The position numbers and the translations under genes are program-made. Below the pieces are notes generated by a model. It was not told where the DNA came from and ran no database searches. It saw only the letters and a list, made by a program, of their open reading frames with translations. From Paulinella micropora (taxonomy: Eukaryota; Cercozoa; Imbricatea; Euglyphida; Paulinellidae), in the NCBI GenBank assembly GCA_019918135.1, contig WBZZ01004130.1:156035-220034 (forward strand): a DNA stretch of 64,000 nt, written 5' to 3'. Shown here piece by piece: positions 1 to 8,499 of the stretch; within the stretch, counting starts at the first letter, position 1, and every line of letters begins with the position of its first letter.

Positions 1-416
1 CGACAATTAAATGGACAAAGCCCGACATTGTTTCTTTCTATGAACAATACAAGCCGAGGGACGACAATGTGAAAGTAGTTATTCCATTGGAGACCATAAC
101 GGACAAAGAAGAGAGCACTCCTTTTAAGGCGAGTGACTTGAAAGAGGGAGGGGGTTACACCCCCTACCATACCCCCGCGGGTTTGGAAAGGGACAAAGTC
201 CCTTCCACGGGAATTACGGAGATAAAGCAAAATGTTGGTGAAGAAATAGAAGCAAAGAAAGCACCTTGTAAAGAGTGTAAGAAAAAAAATGTTTTATCAG
301 TTTCAATTGACGATGATAGATTTTGCGATGTGGCATGTGTTCTTTCATTTCTAGAAAAAAATGAAGAAATGAATGAAGTTAGAAAAAATAATTTTATCAA
401 GTATTTTAAAAAGTGA
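1..416 (+). CDS. Hypothetical Polinton protein, 5'-partial, with in-frame palindromic insertion
   Basis: The reading frame is open from base 3, so the gene begins outside the window; the GTG at 69 is internal. The first part matches the protein on the minus strand at 52239-52505 (shared KWTKPDIVSFYEQYKP and DNVKVVIPLE). After a 20-residue insertion (bases 147-206) the homology resumes with TGITEIK. The C-terminal part, absent from the other copy, has paired cysteines (CKEC and CDVAC) that suggest a small zinc-binding knuckle. Function unknown. It is convergent with the fibre gene at 449, with a 32-bp gap. Confidence 0.75.
   Translation, partial: TIKWTKPDIVSFYEQYKPRDDNVKVVIPLETITDKEESTPFKASDLKEGGGYTPYHTPAGLERDKVPSTGITEIKQNVGEEIEAKKAPCKECKKKNVLSVSIDDDRFCDVACVLSFLEKNEEMNEVRKNNFIKYFKK
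147..206. repeat. 60-bp palindromic GC-rich element inserted in frame, copy 1
   Basis: These 60 bases separate codons that are adjacent in the homologous gene at 52239-52505. The insert is the reverse complement of the 60-bp elements at 4411-4470 and 6229-6329. It contains short inverted repeats such as gaaaggGACaaaGTCccttc and ggggtta/taccccc-like arms. Being a multiple of three without stop codons in this phase, it adds 20 residues rather than breaking the gene. Confidence 0.85.
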
Positions 417-448
417 TATTTGGAAAATCAACGATTTAATTTTTTTCT

Positions 449-1687
449 CTAAGGGTCTTCAATCCAAGTAAAAGCATACTGAATACTTATAGTCTGATTT
501 AAAGTAGCCTGTGCTGTTACAGTTAGCCTTTCGCTTGGCAACATGTCATCTAAATCATAATCGGCAAAATTTATACTTTGAGCATCACTAGTATTTACAA
601 ATACAACAGCAATCACATTACCACCAGCAATAGTCGCGGTAGTATCAAATGAAACTAGACTTGTATTTGTATTGTTCTCAGCATACACGGCACCTGTAAG
701 TGTAGCATTTTTTATTACCTTAATGATTACGCTACTTTTAGTGTCAGTATTTAGAATATTTAGCCGTCTTGGATACACTATACTATAATTAGCAATAGTG
801 TTTCCAATAATATTGGTATTATTTCTCATAGTAAAAGCATGAGTTGCTACATTCGTTGTATTTGCTGTTCTTTCATAAATAAATGGAATACCTCTTATGA
901 TTTCAGTTCCTTCAATAAAGCATCCAACACTGGCAATTCTAAGGCTTTGGATTTGCGGATTAGCACCAACAGCCAAAGAAGCCAAGAATGGTAAAGTAGT
1001 ATTATTAAGAGATGTAGCAGTTTTGCTGTTGGCATATCGTATAGCATGGACTAGTTGAAATTGTCCAGTGTTTGGATTTTCAATATAAAATGATATCTGA
1101 CCAAAACCTAAGTATTGATATTTAATCTGAAATACATTACCCTTACTGAAATCAATTGCTGGCAAGTAATCGGTTCCATCCGCTTTATCTACATTCCATT
1201 GACTTTGTTTAACCTCGGTAATGACTGTGGAGTTGTTAAATTGGTATATTTTCATTACACCGCTTTCTCTTGAGAAGAAAAATCCGTCCGTCAAGAAGGA
1301 ATCGCCAATACCTACATAAGATGAATATCCGCCTGCTTCATTTGTATTCCACAAAGCAGTAAATCTGACACATACACCCATACCAGCACGATATTTAATT
1401 TTCTTTTTTGTTTCAATGAATAATCTTGAACCTCCAACTGCCTGTGTTGTTAGATATGCCATAGCACTCTTTTGCTCTAATGTAGCATTAGTAGTGCTTG
1501 TGTTCCACTTAGAGGTATTTACATTATACATAAATGTTTCTTGTATAATCGGTGTGTATTGTGATGTTGCTAATTCACCAAATGCTGTTTTTTCAACATT
1601 AGTCTCAAGATAACCATTATGCCCTACTTTTACATTTACGAAATCTCCGTCAGGATTTTGTGCGATTAAATTTCTCTGGTGGGACAT
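449..1687 (-). CDS. Putative capsid-associated or receptor-binding fibre protein
   Basis: 412 residues starting MSHQRNLIAQ, a start shared with the paralogue at 50712-52028. The middle part (about residues 90-220) is conserved between the two elements, including KIKYR.G.GV..RFTALW, GNVFQI..QYLGFG and FYIENP.TG.FQLVH, and looks like an all-beta jelly-roll or concanavalin-like domain with no catalytic motif that I can identify. It lies directly downstream of major capsid on the same strand, so a virion surface or attachment role is likely but inferred. The start codon follows a TATATA box (RC of tctatatata at 1687-1697). Confidence 0.7.
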   Translation of the reverse strand: MSHQRNLIAQNPDGDFVNVKVGHNGYLETNVEKTAFGELATSQYTPIIQETFMYNVNTSKWNTSTTNATLEQKSAMAYLTTQAVGGSRLFIETKKKIKYRAGMGVCVRFTALWNTNEAGGYSSYVGIGDSFLTDGFFFSRESGVMKIYQFNNSTVITEVKQSQWNVDKADGTDYLPAIDFSKGNVFQIKYQYLGFGQISFYIENPNTGQFQLVHAIRYANSKTATSLNNTTLPFLASLAVGANPQIQSLRIASVGCFIEGTEIIRGIPFIYERTANTTNVATHAFTMRNNTNIIGNTIANYSIVYPRRLNILNTDTKSSVIIKVIKNATLTGAVYAENNTNTSLVSFDTTATIAGGNVIAVVFVNTSDAQSINFADYDLDDMLPSERLTVTAQATLNQTISIQYAFTWIEDP

Positions 1688-1736
1688 CTCTATATATAAA
1701 CAAAAAAATTAACTATCAAAAATTAATAATTACTTC

Positions 1737-3206
1737 TTAACTAATTGTAATAACATTTGCCTTCACTTGAACCTCTCGCTGAGTAATGGCCACGGTGTAA
1801 TGGTTGTGAGCATTATTAGCAGTTGTCCCAATGAATTCCCATCGTCGCTCCATAGACAGGTCAAGCCCGCTAATCTCATTCTGGTCTTTGCTCCACAGCG
1901 GACGAGTGTTATCCCAAGCATCAACCCAGAACCAGTTATATTTGTATATGTCCGCATTCATCAAAGCCGAACCCTCAATCTTTGATTTCAAATACATATA
2001 GTCTTCTTCTAGGGAGGTATCAATATTAAACTCCTGCTGTCGTGCTCCGTCAAGTGTGGTGTAAAAATTTACAACCTTAGCCTGTGCTCTGTTATCGTTG
2101 TCATAAGCAGTATTCTTATTTTCTTCATTGTTAAAAACTGAGTGATAAATCTTCTTCAAACGGCGACCGTGTCCTCTGTCAAATCGCATAATAATATTTT
2201 GTGTTGTGGATGCTCCAATTGAGTTCTTATAAACATAAGGATAATCAATGTTAAAACTCATACCCTCAGTGCTAGCAATCTTCGCCTGAATGGATTGAAT
2301 GACATCAGGATTAGTTTCAACAGCCAGAAACAAAGCAAGATTAGTAACATCAGCACTGACAGCCGTCGCCGCGGAGCCGACATTCGCAGTATTAATAGCA
2401 GTCGCCGCACCATTAGTCACTGTATAACTAGCTCTGTTAGTAGCACTCCACACAATCCGCATCGTCAAAATCTCAGGAAACATAATGGTTTTATCAAGAG
2501 CAAAAATAGTATTAATAAGCATACTCAAAGGAATTTTCACATTGATAGCAGCAGCACCATTAACACCTGCCAAATACTTTGCTTCGTTGTAATTAACATT
2601 TACAGGCGAAAGTGTGCCAGTGCCGTCAGTTAATGCTGTATCGTTATGACGACGAGCACTAATGGATGGTTCAGCAAACATAGCAAGAGTTCTTGCCGCC
2701 ACGTTATCAGCACCATCTGTCATCGCACGAAAGTTAGTTCTAGTAGCTTCAACAGCACTAACATTAATCAATCCATTCGCATTACACTTTTGAAGCATAC
2801 AGCCGTATCCAGTAGTAATATCGTGATTAGGAAGGTCAAGGAAATCCTTCAAAGATATCTCGGGCTTCCAAAGCATTTTAGTAACCGTCCCGAGATGGTT
2901 AAGGTCGCACAGATAAACACCGCTACGGGTCTGAAGTTGAATTTGTCTAATGGATGAAAGGCAGTCCATAAAAATTCTACTATAAATGTTAGCACCACCT
3001 GTTCTAAGAGTATAAGTAAAGCTCAAATAAGAGCGGGCGAGATTGAACGGGCGACTGATAAGGTCAAATGATCGTTCTTGTCCGCCAGCAGTGGTGACCT
3101 CAAAGGTTCCAGAGCCCTCACGTGGAGCAAGTTTATTCAAACGATACGAAGCACTGATGTAGTCAGTTCTAGAAAAGTCCAATTCTCCTCCGTGTTGAGT
3201 TGGCAT
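1737..3206 (-). CDS. Polinton-type major capsid protein
   Basis: 489 residues; the length and position beside the penton-like, protease and ATPase genes fit a double jelly-roll major capsid protein. The N-terminal part matches the 525-residue copy at 49079-50656 (LNKL..REGSG, TTAGG, RP.NLARS, RIFMDCLS.IR, KM.WKPEIS, LQKCN), as does the end (DNTRPLW and ERR.EF pattern). The central part is strongly diverged. Predicted to form the hexameric capsomers of an icosahedral particle. The fold assignment is from context and overall pattern; a structure prediction would settle it. Confidence 0.85.
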   Translation of the reverse strand: MPTQHGGELDFSRTDYISASYRLNKLAPREGSGTFEVTTAGGQERSFDLISRPFNLARSYLSFTYTLRTGGANIYSRIFMDCLSSIRQIQLQTRSGVYLCDLNHLGTVTKMLWKPEISLKDFLDLPNHDITTGYGCMLQKCNANGLINVSAVEATRTNFRAMTDGADNVAARTLAMFAEPSISARRHNDTALTDGTGTLSPVNVNYNEAKYLAGVNGAAAINVKIPLSMLINTIFALDKTIMFPEILTMRIVWSATNRASYTVTNGAATAINTANVGSAATAVSADVTNLALFLAVETNPDVIQSIQAKIASTEGMSFNIDYPYVYKNSIGASTTQNIIMRFDRGHGRRLKKIYHSVFNNEENKNTAYDNDNRAQAKVVNFYTTLDGARQQEFNIDTSLEEDYMYLKSKIEGSALMNADIYKYNWFWVDAWDNTRPLWSKDQNEISGLDLSMERRWEFIGTTANNAHNHYTVAITQREVQVKANVITIS

Positions 3207-3363
3207 TTTGTTTTTTGATTTTTAGACAGTTGAGATTATTTGCTAATTCACAAGAATATATTTATAGAAAAAAAAATAATTAAATCAAAAATAATTAATT
3301 GATATTTTATTCTGACTTCGTCATCATAAAACATCGTAAGCCATTAACTTACCTTTTTCGATG

Positions 3364-3410
3364 TTTGACAATAAACGAGAGTGCGAATAGCACGAAGTGA
3401 AATTGTCAAA
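3364..3410. terminator. Intergenic inverted repeat between capsid and penton-like genes
   Basis: Perfect 9-bp arms TTTGACAAT (3364-3372) and ATTGTCAAA (3402-3410) flank a loop with a second, weaker inversion (GTGC/GCAC). It sits just beyond the stop of the penton-like gene and upstream of major capsid. Similar arms occur in P-R at 53678-53727. A transcript-end hairpin is the simplest reading. Confidence 0.5.
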
Positions 3411-3415
3411 TATCT

Positions 3416-4228
3416 TTATCTAGATTTTAACAAATTGAAAAATGATGTAAATAAATTAAAATAATTAGTCTCTCTATAAATTAATAATGTCATAACTACT
3501 CCCAAACCATTAAGATTAATTGCTTGGTCGTTTTCGTCTGTAAGATAAAACCTGAATACATTATTTGAACTGGTCGATAATTTCTTACCATACTCCGACC
3601 CGCTTCCGTCGTATATAACGGCTCCAAATGGTATTTCGTTGGCAGTGTATATTTCTTGTAGCACGTGATTATCTCCTTCCCCCACTAAGTCCGATTGAAG
3701 ATACAGAGTTTTTTCCCCTGTCAAAATAATTACATTAGGCGACTTAATAAAATTATTGGCAAAGAAATATGTAGAGTTTCTATCAAACCCCATAACCTCG
3801 TGGATACGGGTATCACCATCAAATATAAATCGCGGTTGAATACCTCCGTTATTTGAAACACTGAATGTTAATTTGCCATCCTCTGGTTCTATGTTGGTAT
3901 TATTACTGGATACAACATAAGTATAATTATTTGGGCTGTCTGCGGTTAGTATCTCCGACAACTTATTTTTTAGATTGTTCATTGTGTAGTTTCCTTCAGG
4001 TATCGTAATTAAAGCCTCATACCCGTCTTCGGATAATGTAAAAGTATTATATGGAGAGGCTACGGAGTAATACGACTTCGGCACATAAATATGAAGTATT
4101 TTGCAGTGAGTTGGATTGTCTAGTGATTTTAAGTTTATCTCGTGTGTAAAGTCGCTGTCAGTGCCAGTTATTCGGTTTTTGCTATTTATGTAATAGATAC
4201 CCGAACTTCTTCCTCCCTTGTAGTCCAT
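3416..4228 (-). CDS. Penton-like minor capsid protein
   Basis: 270 residues, highly similar along its length to the 270-residue protein at 48181-48993 (shared YYINSKNRITGTDSDFTHEI, VMGFDRNSTYFFAN, NEIPFG). It is encoded next to major capsid, as the single jelly-roll penton (minor capsid) protein is in Polintons and virophages. No enzyme motif is present. It presumably occupies the five-fold vertices. The assignment rests on size, synteny and beta-rich composition. Confidence 0.75.
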   Translation of the reverse strand: MDYKGGRSSGIYYINSKNRITGTDSDFTHEINLKSLDNPTHCKILHIYVPKSYYSVASPYNTFTLSEDGYEALITIPEGNYTMNNLKNKLSEILTADSPNNYTYVVSSNNTNIEPEDGKLTFSVSNNGGIQPRFIFDGDTRIHEVMGFDRNSTYFFANNFIKSPNVIILTGEKTLYLQSDLVGEGDNHVLQEIYTANEIPFGAVIYDGSGSEYGKKLSTSSNNVFRFYLTDENDQAINLNGLGVVMTLLIYRETNYFNLFTSFFNLLKSR

Positions 4229-4308
4229 GATATTTTAGAATTGCGTTTTACTGCCCGAAGGGCGTAATCACTCTACGAGATGGTCGTGCTCCGCACTCTC
4301 ACTTATAA

Positions 4309-4328
4309 AAAAATCACTTGTGATTTTT
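4309..4328. terminator. Perfect 20-bp intergenic palindrome
   Basis: AAAAATCACTTGTGATTTTT-type palindrome (4309-4328) in the gap between the penton-like and protease genes, within an AT-rich spacer that also holds an aaaCATCG/CGATGttt pair further down. Probably a bidirectional transcript-end hairpin. Confidence 0.45.
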
Positions 4329-4410
4329 GCTATAACACAAACTTCGTTTGTTTATATTCTAAAACATCGTTTTTTCTTTTTCAAAAAAATTAATGGTAGA
4401 CGATGTTTAT

Positions 4411-4470
4411 GGAAGGGGCCGTGCCCCTTTCCAAACCCGCGGGGGTATGGTAGGGGGTGGAACCCCCTCC
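4411..4470. repeat. 60-bp palindromic GC-rich element, copy 2 (intergenic)
   Basis: GC-rich island in an AT-rich spacer, nearly identical in reverse complement to the in-frame insert at 147-206 and to 6229-6329. It begins ggaaggggcc and ends ggaaccccctcc, with nested inverted repeats. Copies 2 and 3 share flanks (CGATGTTTAT before, GTCAGAACAAAATATCA after) just downstream of the protease and core-peptide genes, so they may have spread together with their flanks. Confidence 0.8.
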
Positions 4471-4484
4471 GTCAGAACAAAATA

Positions 4485-6131
4485 TCAAATGAAGGTATCA
4501 AAATTACCATATCCATTCTGTGCTTTCAACTTTTCCGCTTCTTCTTCTTTTAAGTCTGTGTATCCACTAGCAAACTTAAAGCGGTTGCCTTTCGCTCGCT
4601 CCATTAAAAACCTCATTGAGTGCCATCCGCATGTGTCGGTTGTGTCAGATTGTTGTTTTACTTGATTAACCTTCATTAACAAATAACTATCGGGGTGGCT
4701 TTTATCTATTAGTCGTTTCATTTGTTGCTGAAAGTCTTCCGTTGGTTGGTAAAGTGCTAATGGGTCATACACTTCCACTGACCTGTCTTTATCCAGACTT
4801 ACCCATATAGCAATCCAATGAGACCCCGCTTGTTTGTGATTGTCCAAATTCATAATAAATCCGTATCGTTTTCTTTTTTCTGGATTTAGTTTGTAGATTT
4901 CATCACTGGCTATTGCTCCGAGATACCATCCATATTTTTTCATTATGTCATCTATTTCATTAGTCATTAAACCTTTTCCGCTAGTTGGAGATAATCCAAT
5001 TCCTACCGCATCTGATTCTGGTTCGGTTTCTGCTTCAGTCATATTTGCTTGCGCTTCTTCAGGCTCTTGTATAATAGGTTGTTCTTCTTTATTGTCTTGT
5101 TCTTCTTTATTGTCTTGTTCTTCTTTATTGTCTTGTTCTTCTTTATTGTCTTGTTCTTCTTTATTCTCCTTGGCTTTATCTACTTCTTCTTTCTTTTTTG
5201 CTACCGCACCTTCTCTCCATAAATCAAATTCAACCCATGCTTGTTGTGAGTTCAGCACTTGGTCAGTTATAATTGGACTTTTGTATAGCCATTGTTTTAA
5301 CATTTCAGAATAGTTTATTCTACCACCTCTTGATGGTTTTATGTCAGGGATAACATGCCCAATAAATCTTAGTTTTTGAATAATCTTTTCATTAGAAGGA
5401 TGTGCATTTCGTCGTTTCTTTCTAATAGTCTCAGCAAACATACCATCAATTATTTTTTCCCGTTTTGTTTGTTTATGTTTCTCCTCTTCTTCCGCATCCT
5501 TTACAATAACTCCCTTCGTTCTCCTTGGCGGTCGTCCTTGTGGTGGTGGCGGTGGCGGTTTTATCATAGGCGGGGCTAGTGGAGCCATCAATAAACCCTG
5601 TCTATGTCGTCGTTCTGCCTCTAGTTCCTGAATAAGTCGTTGTTCCTTCTTCTGTTCCCTATCCTTTTCTTCCTGTCTTTCCTTAATCTCCGCCAGTTGT
5701 CTTTTATGTTCCCTATTCATTGTTTCTTTTAGTTCCTTAGCATCTGCTACGTCTTTTCGTTCTAGCCTTTTCTTTTCTTCTTCTAAATCCTCCCTTTTCT
5801 TCTTTTCCTTTTCTTCCTCGACATGTATTAACTCATATTTCTTTTGTAAGTTGCTTTGTATTTGGTTTCGGTTCTCATGTTCAAGACGATTGAAATCAGA
5901 TTTGATTATTTTTTCTCTTGGTTTGCGACTAGCCCTTTGCGACCTCGGCTTACCAATATATTTCATAAAAAGTTTAACGATTTGTAATGTGCTTAAATCA
6001 TTTGTTTTCTTACCAAAATTAAGATAATATTTTTTACCCTTCTGGATAATATATGGCCTCCCGCTCTTATTTCTATAAACTCGTGGGGGTCTTACCTTAG
6101 CCTTTTTCTTATTAGTCTTTTTAGCGACCAT
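4485..6131 (-). CDS. Adenain-type cysteine protease with long charged N-terminal region
   Basis: 548 residues. The C-terminal ~150 residues carry the adenovirus protease/Ulp1-like pattern: His in GSHWIAIW, Asp in VEVYDPLA, then a Gln-rich stretch and the Cys in DTCGWHSMRF. This family cleaves capsid precursors during virion maturation. The N-terminal half is lysine/glutamate-rich coiled coil (about residues 90-190) with a proline patch (PPPPPP) and an acidic linker of near-perfect six-residue repeats (NKEEQD). Paralogue at 46479-48158. It lacks the LQHVGD insert seen there. Confidence 0.9.
   Translation of the reverse strand: MVAKKTNKKKAKVRPPRVYRNKSGRPYIIQKGKKYYLNFGKKTNDLSTLQIVKLFMKYIGKPRSQRASRKPREKIIKSDFNRLEHENRNQIQSNLQKKYELIHVEEEKEKKKREDLEEEKKRLERKDVADAKELKETMNREHKRQLAEIKERQEEKDREQKKEQRLIQELEAERRHRQGLLMAPLAPPMIKPPPPPPQGRPPRRTKGVIVKDAEEEEKHKQTKREKIIDGMFAETIRKKRRNAHPSNEKIIQKLRFIGHVIPDIKPSRGGRINYSEMLKQWLYKSPIITDQVLNSQQAWVEFDLWREGAVAKKKEEVDKAKENKEEQDNKEEQDNKEEQDNKEEQDNKEEQPIIQEPEEAQANMTEAETEPESDAVGIGLSPTSGKGLMTNEIDDIMKKYGWYLGAIASDEIYKLNPEKRKRYGFIMNLDNHKQAGSHWIAIWVSLDKDRSVEVYDPLALYQPTEDFQQQMKRLIDKSHPDSYLLMKVNQVKQQSDTTDTCGWHSMRFLMERAKGNRFKFASGYTDLKEEEAEKLKAQNGYGNFDTFI
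5081..5163. repeat. 18-bp coding minisatellite in protease linker
   Basis: About 4.6 tandem copies of an 18-bp unit (tcttctttattgtcttgt) encode repeated EEQDNK on the minus strand. The equivalent linker in the P-R copy is a degenerate, expanded version, so this spacer is length-variable between elements. Confidence 0.85.
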
Positions 6132-6228
6132 TTGATATTTTAGAATTGCGCTTCGTGCTACGCACTCTCTCTTATTCTAAAACATCGATTTTTTATTTTA
6201 GGAAAAAATAATGGTCATCGATGTTTAT

Positions 6229-6329
6229 GGAAGGGGCCGCGCCCCTTTCCAAACCCGCGGGGTATGGTTGTCTCCGCGACGCTTGGGGGTATGGTAGGGG
6301 GTGGAACCCCCTCCGGTGGAACCCCCTCC
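6229..6329. repeat. 60-bp palindromic GC-rich element, copy 3 with internal expansion
   Basis: Same start (ggaaggggccgcgcccc) and end (ggtggaaccccctcc) as copy 2, but interrupted by about 26 extra bases and followed by a second short ggtggaaccccctcc copy. An aaaCATCGAT...ATCGATGttt pair lies immediately upstream. Confidence 0.8.
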
Positions 6330-6350
6330 GTCAGAACAAAATATCATCAT

Positions 6351-6662
6351 TTAATGAAACTTTACAGCCCCTCCTCGTTGCTTACCATACCCAAGTTTTG
6401 CGGCAGTAGCACTAACACTACCCGCGTAAGGCACCCCAACACTACTCAATGCCCCCGCAGTCCTAGAGATTACCTTATTATCACGAAGAAATTTATTAAC
6501 AGCCAAGGCAGTTTTTCCGACCTTAGCCCAGTTAATCTTTCCTCCCTTTTGACCACATCCCTTCTTCTTAGTTTTCTTTTTTCCTCCCTTCTGTGGCATT
6601 GATGGATTGTATCCGATGTTATATCCTGATGGTTGTGAAATTATCACTGGTGATACTGGCAT
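6351..6662 (-). CDS. Small basic core/penetration-type virion peptide
   Basis: 103 residues with a lysine/glycine-rich stretch (KGGKKKTKKKGCGQKGGK) followed by a conserved amphipathic C-terminal part (INWAKVGKTALAVNKFLRDN, then KVISRTAG). The same protein with a different N-terminus is at 46055-46384. Adenovirus pX/VI-like small core proteins occupy this kind of place in Polintons and are protease substrates, but homology cannot be shown by eye. Start at 6662; MPQKGG is an alternative internal start. An ATATA box immediately precedes the start codon. Confidence 0.6.
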   Translation of the reverse strand: MPVSPVIISQPSGYNIGYNPSMPQKGGKKKTKKKGCGQKGGKINWAKVGKTALAVNKFLRDNKVISRTAGALSSVGVPYAGSVSATAAKLGYGKQRGGAVKFH

Positions 6663-6722
6663 ATATAAGAAAGATTTTAAAAAATTCTTTCAGCAAAAAT
6701 AAAAAAAATAATTATTGATATT

Positions 6723-7538
6723 TTATTTCAGGCGGTAAGCAAAATTTTTTCTTAATTCATCATCTACACTTGAAACATATAAAAAGTTAAATCTCTCTTT
6801 TGTTGCTTCGTGATACTTTTTAAGAAAGTAATCAAAGTCAAAAGATAAGTCTAAGTGTTTATACACGAGTTCCATTTTGTCCTGAGATTGCCCCGGAAAG
6901 ATTAATAGATAATCTAACTGCTTAATGGCTTCTGGCCGTAAGTCGTTCAAATACTGGCTTGACATAATCACCTTACTTTTATAGTGCCTGTTCTTTTTTA
7001 ACAAATCACTTACGGACTTGTCTCTTAATCCACTTCCTAAATCGTCCAAAACAAAAACAACCTCTGGCGTAATATACTTACTTGGTCGTTCTTTCGCCTC
7101 CGCGGCGCTCTGTTTCTTTTCCTTTCCAAAGTATAAAAATTGTGGTTTCTCTATTTCCTCTTTGTCCTGATTTACTTCTCCTTCATGTTGCTCGTCCTGT
7201 CTGTTCAGTTTGTCAAGTTCATAATCAATGACATTCACCCCGTCTGATTTAAGAAAGGTATAAATTGCCATTGGATTTCCTCTGTTCTTAAAGTGCTTAA
7301 CCATTGCTTTATAAATGTAGTCCTTGTGTATTGTTGAAGCAATAATGACGATACGGGTTTTTCTGTCTGTTGTCCGTTTCAGTATTTCAAAGAGTGCTGT
7401 TGTTTTCCCGCTCTTCTTTCTAGCAAGTAGAAATATGTTGGCATATGGCTCATTGAATAATTTATAGCCCTTGGCTTTTTTGTTTCCATCACCCTCTTGT
7501 TTTACTGGCTTCACCTTAACATTGTTTATTTTCTCCAT
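6723..7538 (-). CDS. Genome-packaging ATPase (FtsK/HerA, A32-like)
   Basis: 271 residues. Walker A near residues 38-47 (LLARKKSGKTT), Walker B near residue 160 (VVFVLDDLGSG), and a conserved Ser/Gln pair in VIMSSQYLNDLRP as sensor. This is the A32-like packaging ATPase of Polintons, virophages and large DNA viruses, which pumps the genome into capsids. It is nearly identical to the protein at 45193-46014, the most conserved pair of the two elements. Start MEKINNVKVK. Confidence 0.93.
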   Translation of the reverse strand: MEKINNVKVKPVKQEGDGNKKAKGYKLFNEPYANIFLLARKKSGKTTALFEILKRTTDRKTRIVIIASTIHKDYIYKAMVKHFKNRGNPMAIYTFLKSDGVNVIDYELDKLNRQDEQHEGEVNQDKEEIEKPQFLYFGKEKKQSAAEAKERPSKYITPEVVFVLDDLGSGLRDKSVSDLLKKNRHYKSKVIMSSQYLNDLRPEAIKQLDYLLIFPGQSQDKMELVYKHLDLSFDFDYFLKKYHEATKERFNFLYVSSVDDELRKNFAYRLK

Positions 7539-7547
7539 TGCTATATT

Positions 7548-7928
7548 CTAAGCCAAAAATTCCAAACACACAACAATTCGCCCCGCTAAATTTCCTGTGT
7601 CAATATTTCCGCTGTCAGTTTCAAGGACTTTAAATGTATATTGTCCGTCAGTCCATCCTACAACACCCAAATTATAACCGAGATTTGAAATGTTTGCTGT
7701 AGTGCTGTCAGCAAATGTTCCAATAATTCCAATTCTATCCATGTAAAGAATTCTGGTTTTGGTTTCCGTCTGGTCGTTCATATAGTGGATAAACTTAACA
7801 TTCATTTTGGTGGGTGTGAATGACATTTGAATATTTTTATTAAATGTTTTGCTTCCTCCCGCAAAATCATTGCTCAGAAAAATAATCTTTTGGTATTTAT
7901 AGTCAGTCATGGTTATATTACTACTCAT
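7548..7928 (-). CDS. Conserved small Polinton protein, probable virion component
   Basis: About 126 residues from the ATG giving MSSNITMTDYKY; the frame stays open to 7946, and MTDYKY (7910) is another possible start. It is almost identical to 44804-45184. Beta-rich composition, no cysteine cluster, no recognisable motif. It sits between the ATPase and the membrane protein in both elements, so a structural or assembly role is inferred. Its 5' end overlaps, head to head, the start of the opposite-strand gene at 7909. Confidence 0.65.
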   Translation of the reverse strand: MSSNITMTDYKYQKIIFLSNDFAGGSKTFNKNIQMSFTPTKMNVKFIHYMNDQTETKTRILYMDRIGIIGTFADSTTANISNLGYNLGVVGWTDGQYTFKVLETDSGNIDTGNLAGRIVVCLEFLA

Positions 7929-8169
7929 AAACTTTTTAATAATCAAAATATTTTCGCGGAGTGCCTGCGACTTTTACTCTCGGGTAAGCGAAAAAAAGAA
8001 TATTAGTTGTGTTTATTGTATTCAAAAGGGTATAGATACTAAATTTAAGTGTATTTACAAACCGATGAGTGATTGGTGTGTTAGTTTTGATGAAGCCCTG
8101 CCTTTAATGTGTGCCGGCGATAGTTCGTCTTGGTATATGACACATATATATGAATGTTCATTTCTTTGA
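7909..8169 (+). CDS. Small cysteine-containing, signal-peptide-like protein antisense to the capsid operon
   Basis: 86 residues with a hydrophobic N-terminus (MVILLLINFLIIKIF) and seven cysteines, including CVYC. An almost identical ORF lies at 44563-44823 in the other element, again on the strand opposite the virion genes; only three residues differ, while most base differences fall at third codon positions in this frame. That is the mark of selection on this protein, not on the antisense strand. The start overlaps the neighbouring gene's start. A secreted or membrane-anchored accessory protein is possible; function unknown. Confidence 0.65.
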   Translation: MVILLLINFLIIKIFSRSACDFYSRVSEKKNISCVYCIQKGIDTKFKCIYKPMSDWCVSFDEALPLMCAGDSSSWYMTHIYECSFL

Positions 8170-8499
8170 AGAAGGTGATGGAAGGCATATCCCAATCAAA
8201 AGTGTTAAAATACCGACATAAGTATTAGCAACCTCACAAGGTAAGTTCTTTTCAGATAGCCTTACGATGCAAAGGGTTATAATGGATATAATGATACCCA
8301 TTTGAAATAAGTATTTAATAAGTCGGCTGTCTGTCGGTCTGTTTGTTATACAACAACAATTCCAGTTATCTTCCAATTCGTGCTCTACTTTTTTTTCTTC
8401 ATTCTTCAATGAAATGTCTAAAACACGATTTTTCAACTCTGGTGTTAGTTCGCCGTCTATTTCAATGACTGGCGGTGGGGGGTGTAATCTAGGAGGCAT
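8158..8499 (-). CDS. Small membrane protein
   Basis: 113 residues: conserved charged N-terminal part (DGELTPELKNRVL), a CCC-containing segment, then a strong hydrophobic helix (MGIIISIITLCIV) and a second near the end (YVGILTLLIGICLP). The counterpart at 44224-44574 has the same layout. Its start overlaps the 3' end of the upstream fibre gene by 11 bp, implying coupled expression. Probable virion or host-membrane protein. Confidence 0.65.
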   Translation of the reverse strand: MPPRLHPPPPVIEIDGELTPELKNRVLDISLKNEEKKVEHELEDNWNCCCITNRPTDSRLIKYLFQMGIIISIITLCIVRLSEKNLPCEVANTYVGILTLLIGICLPSPSSKK

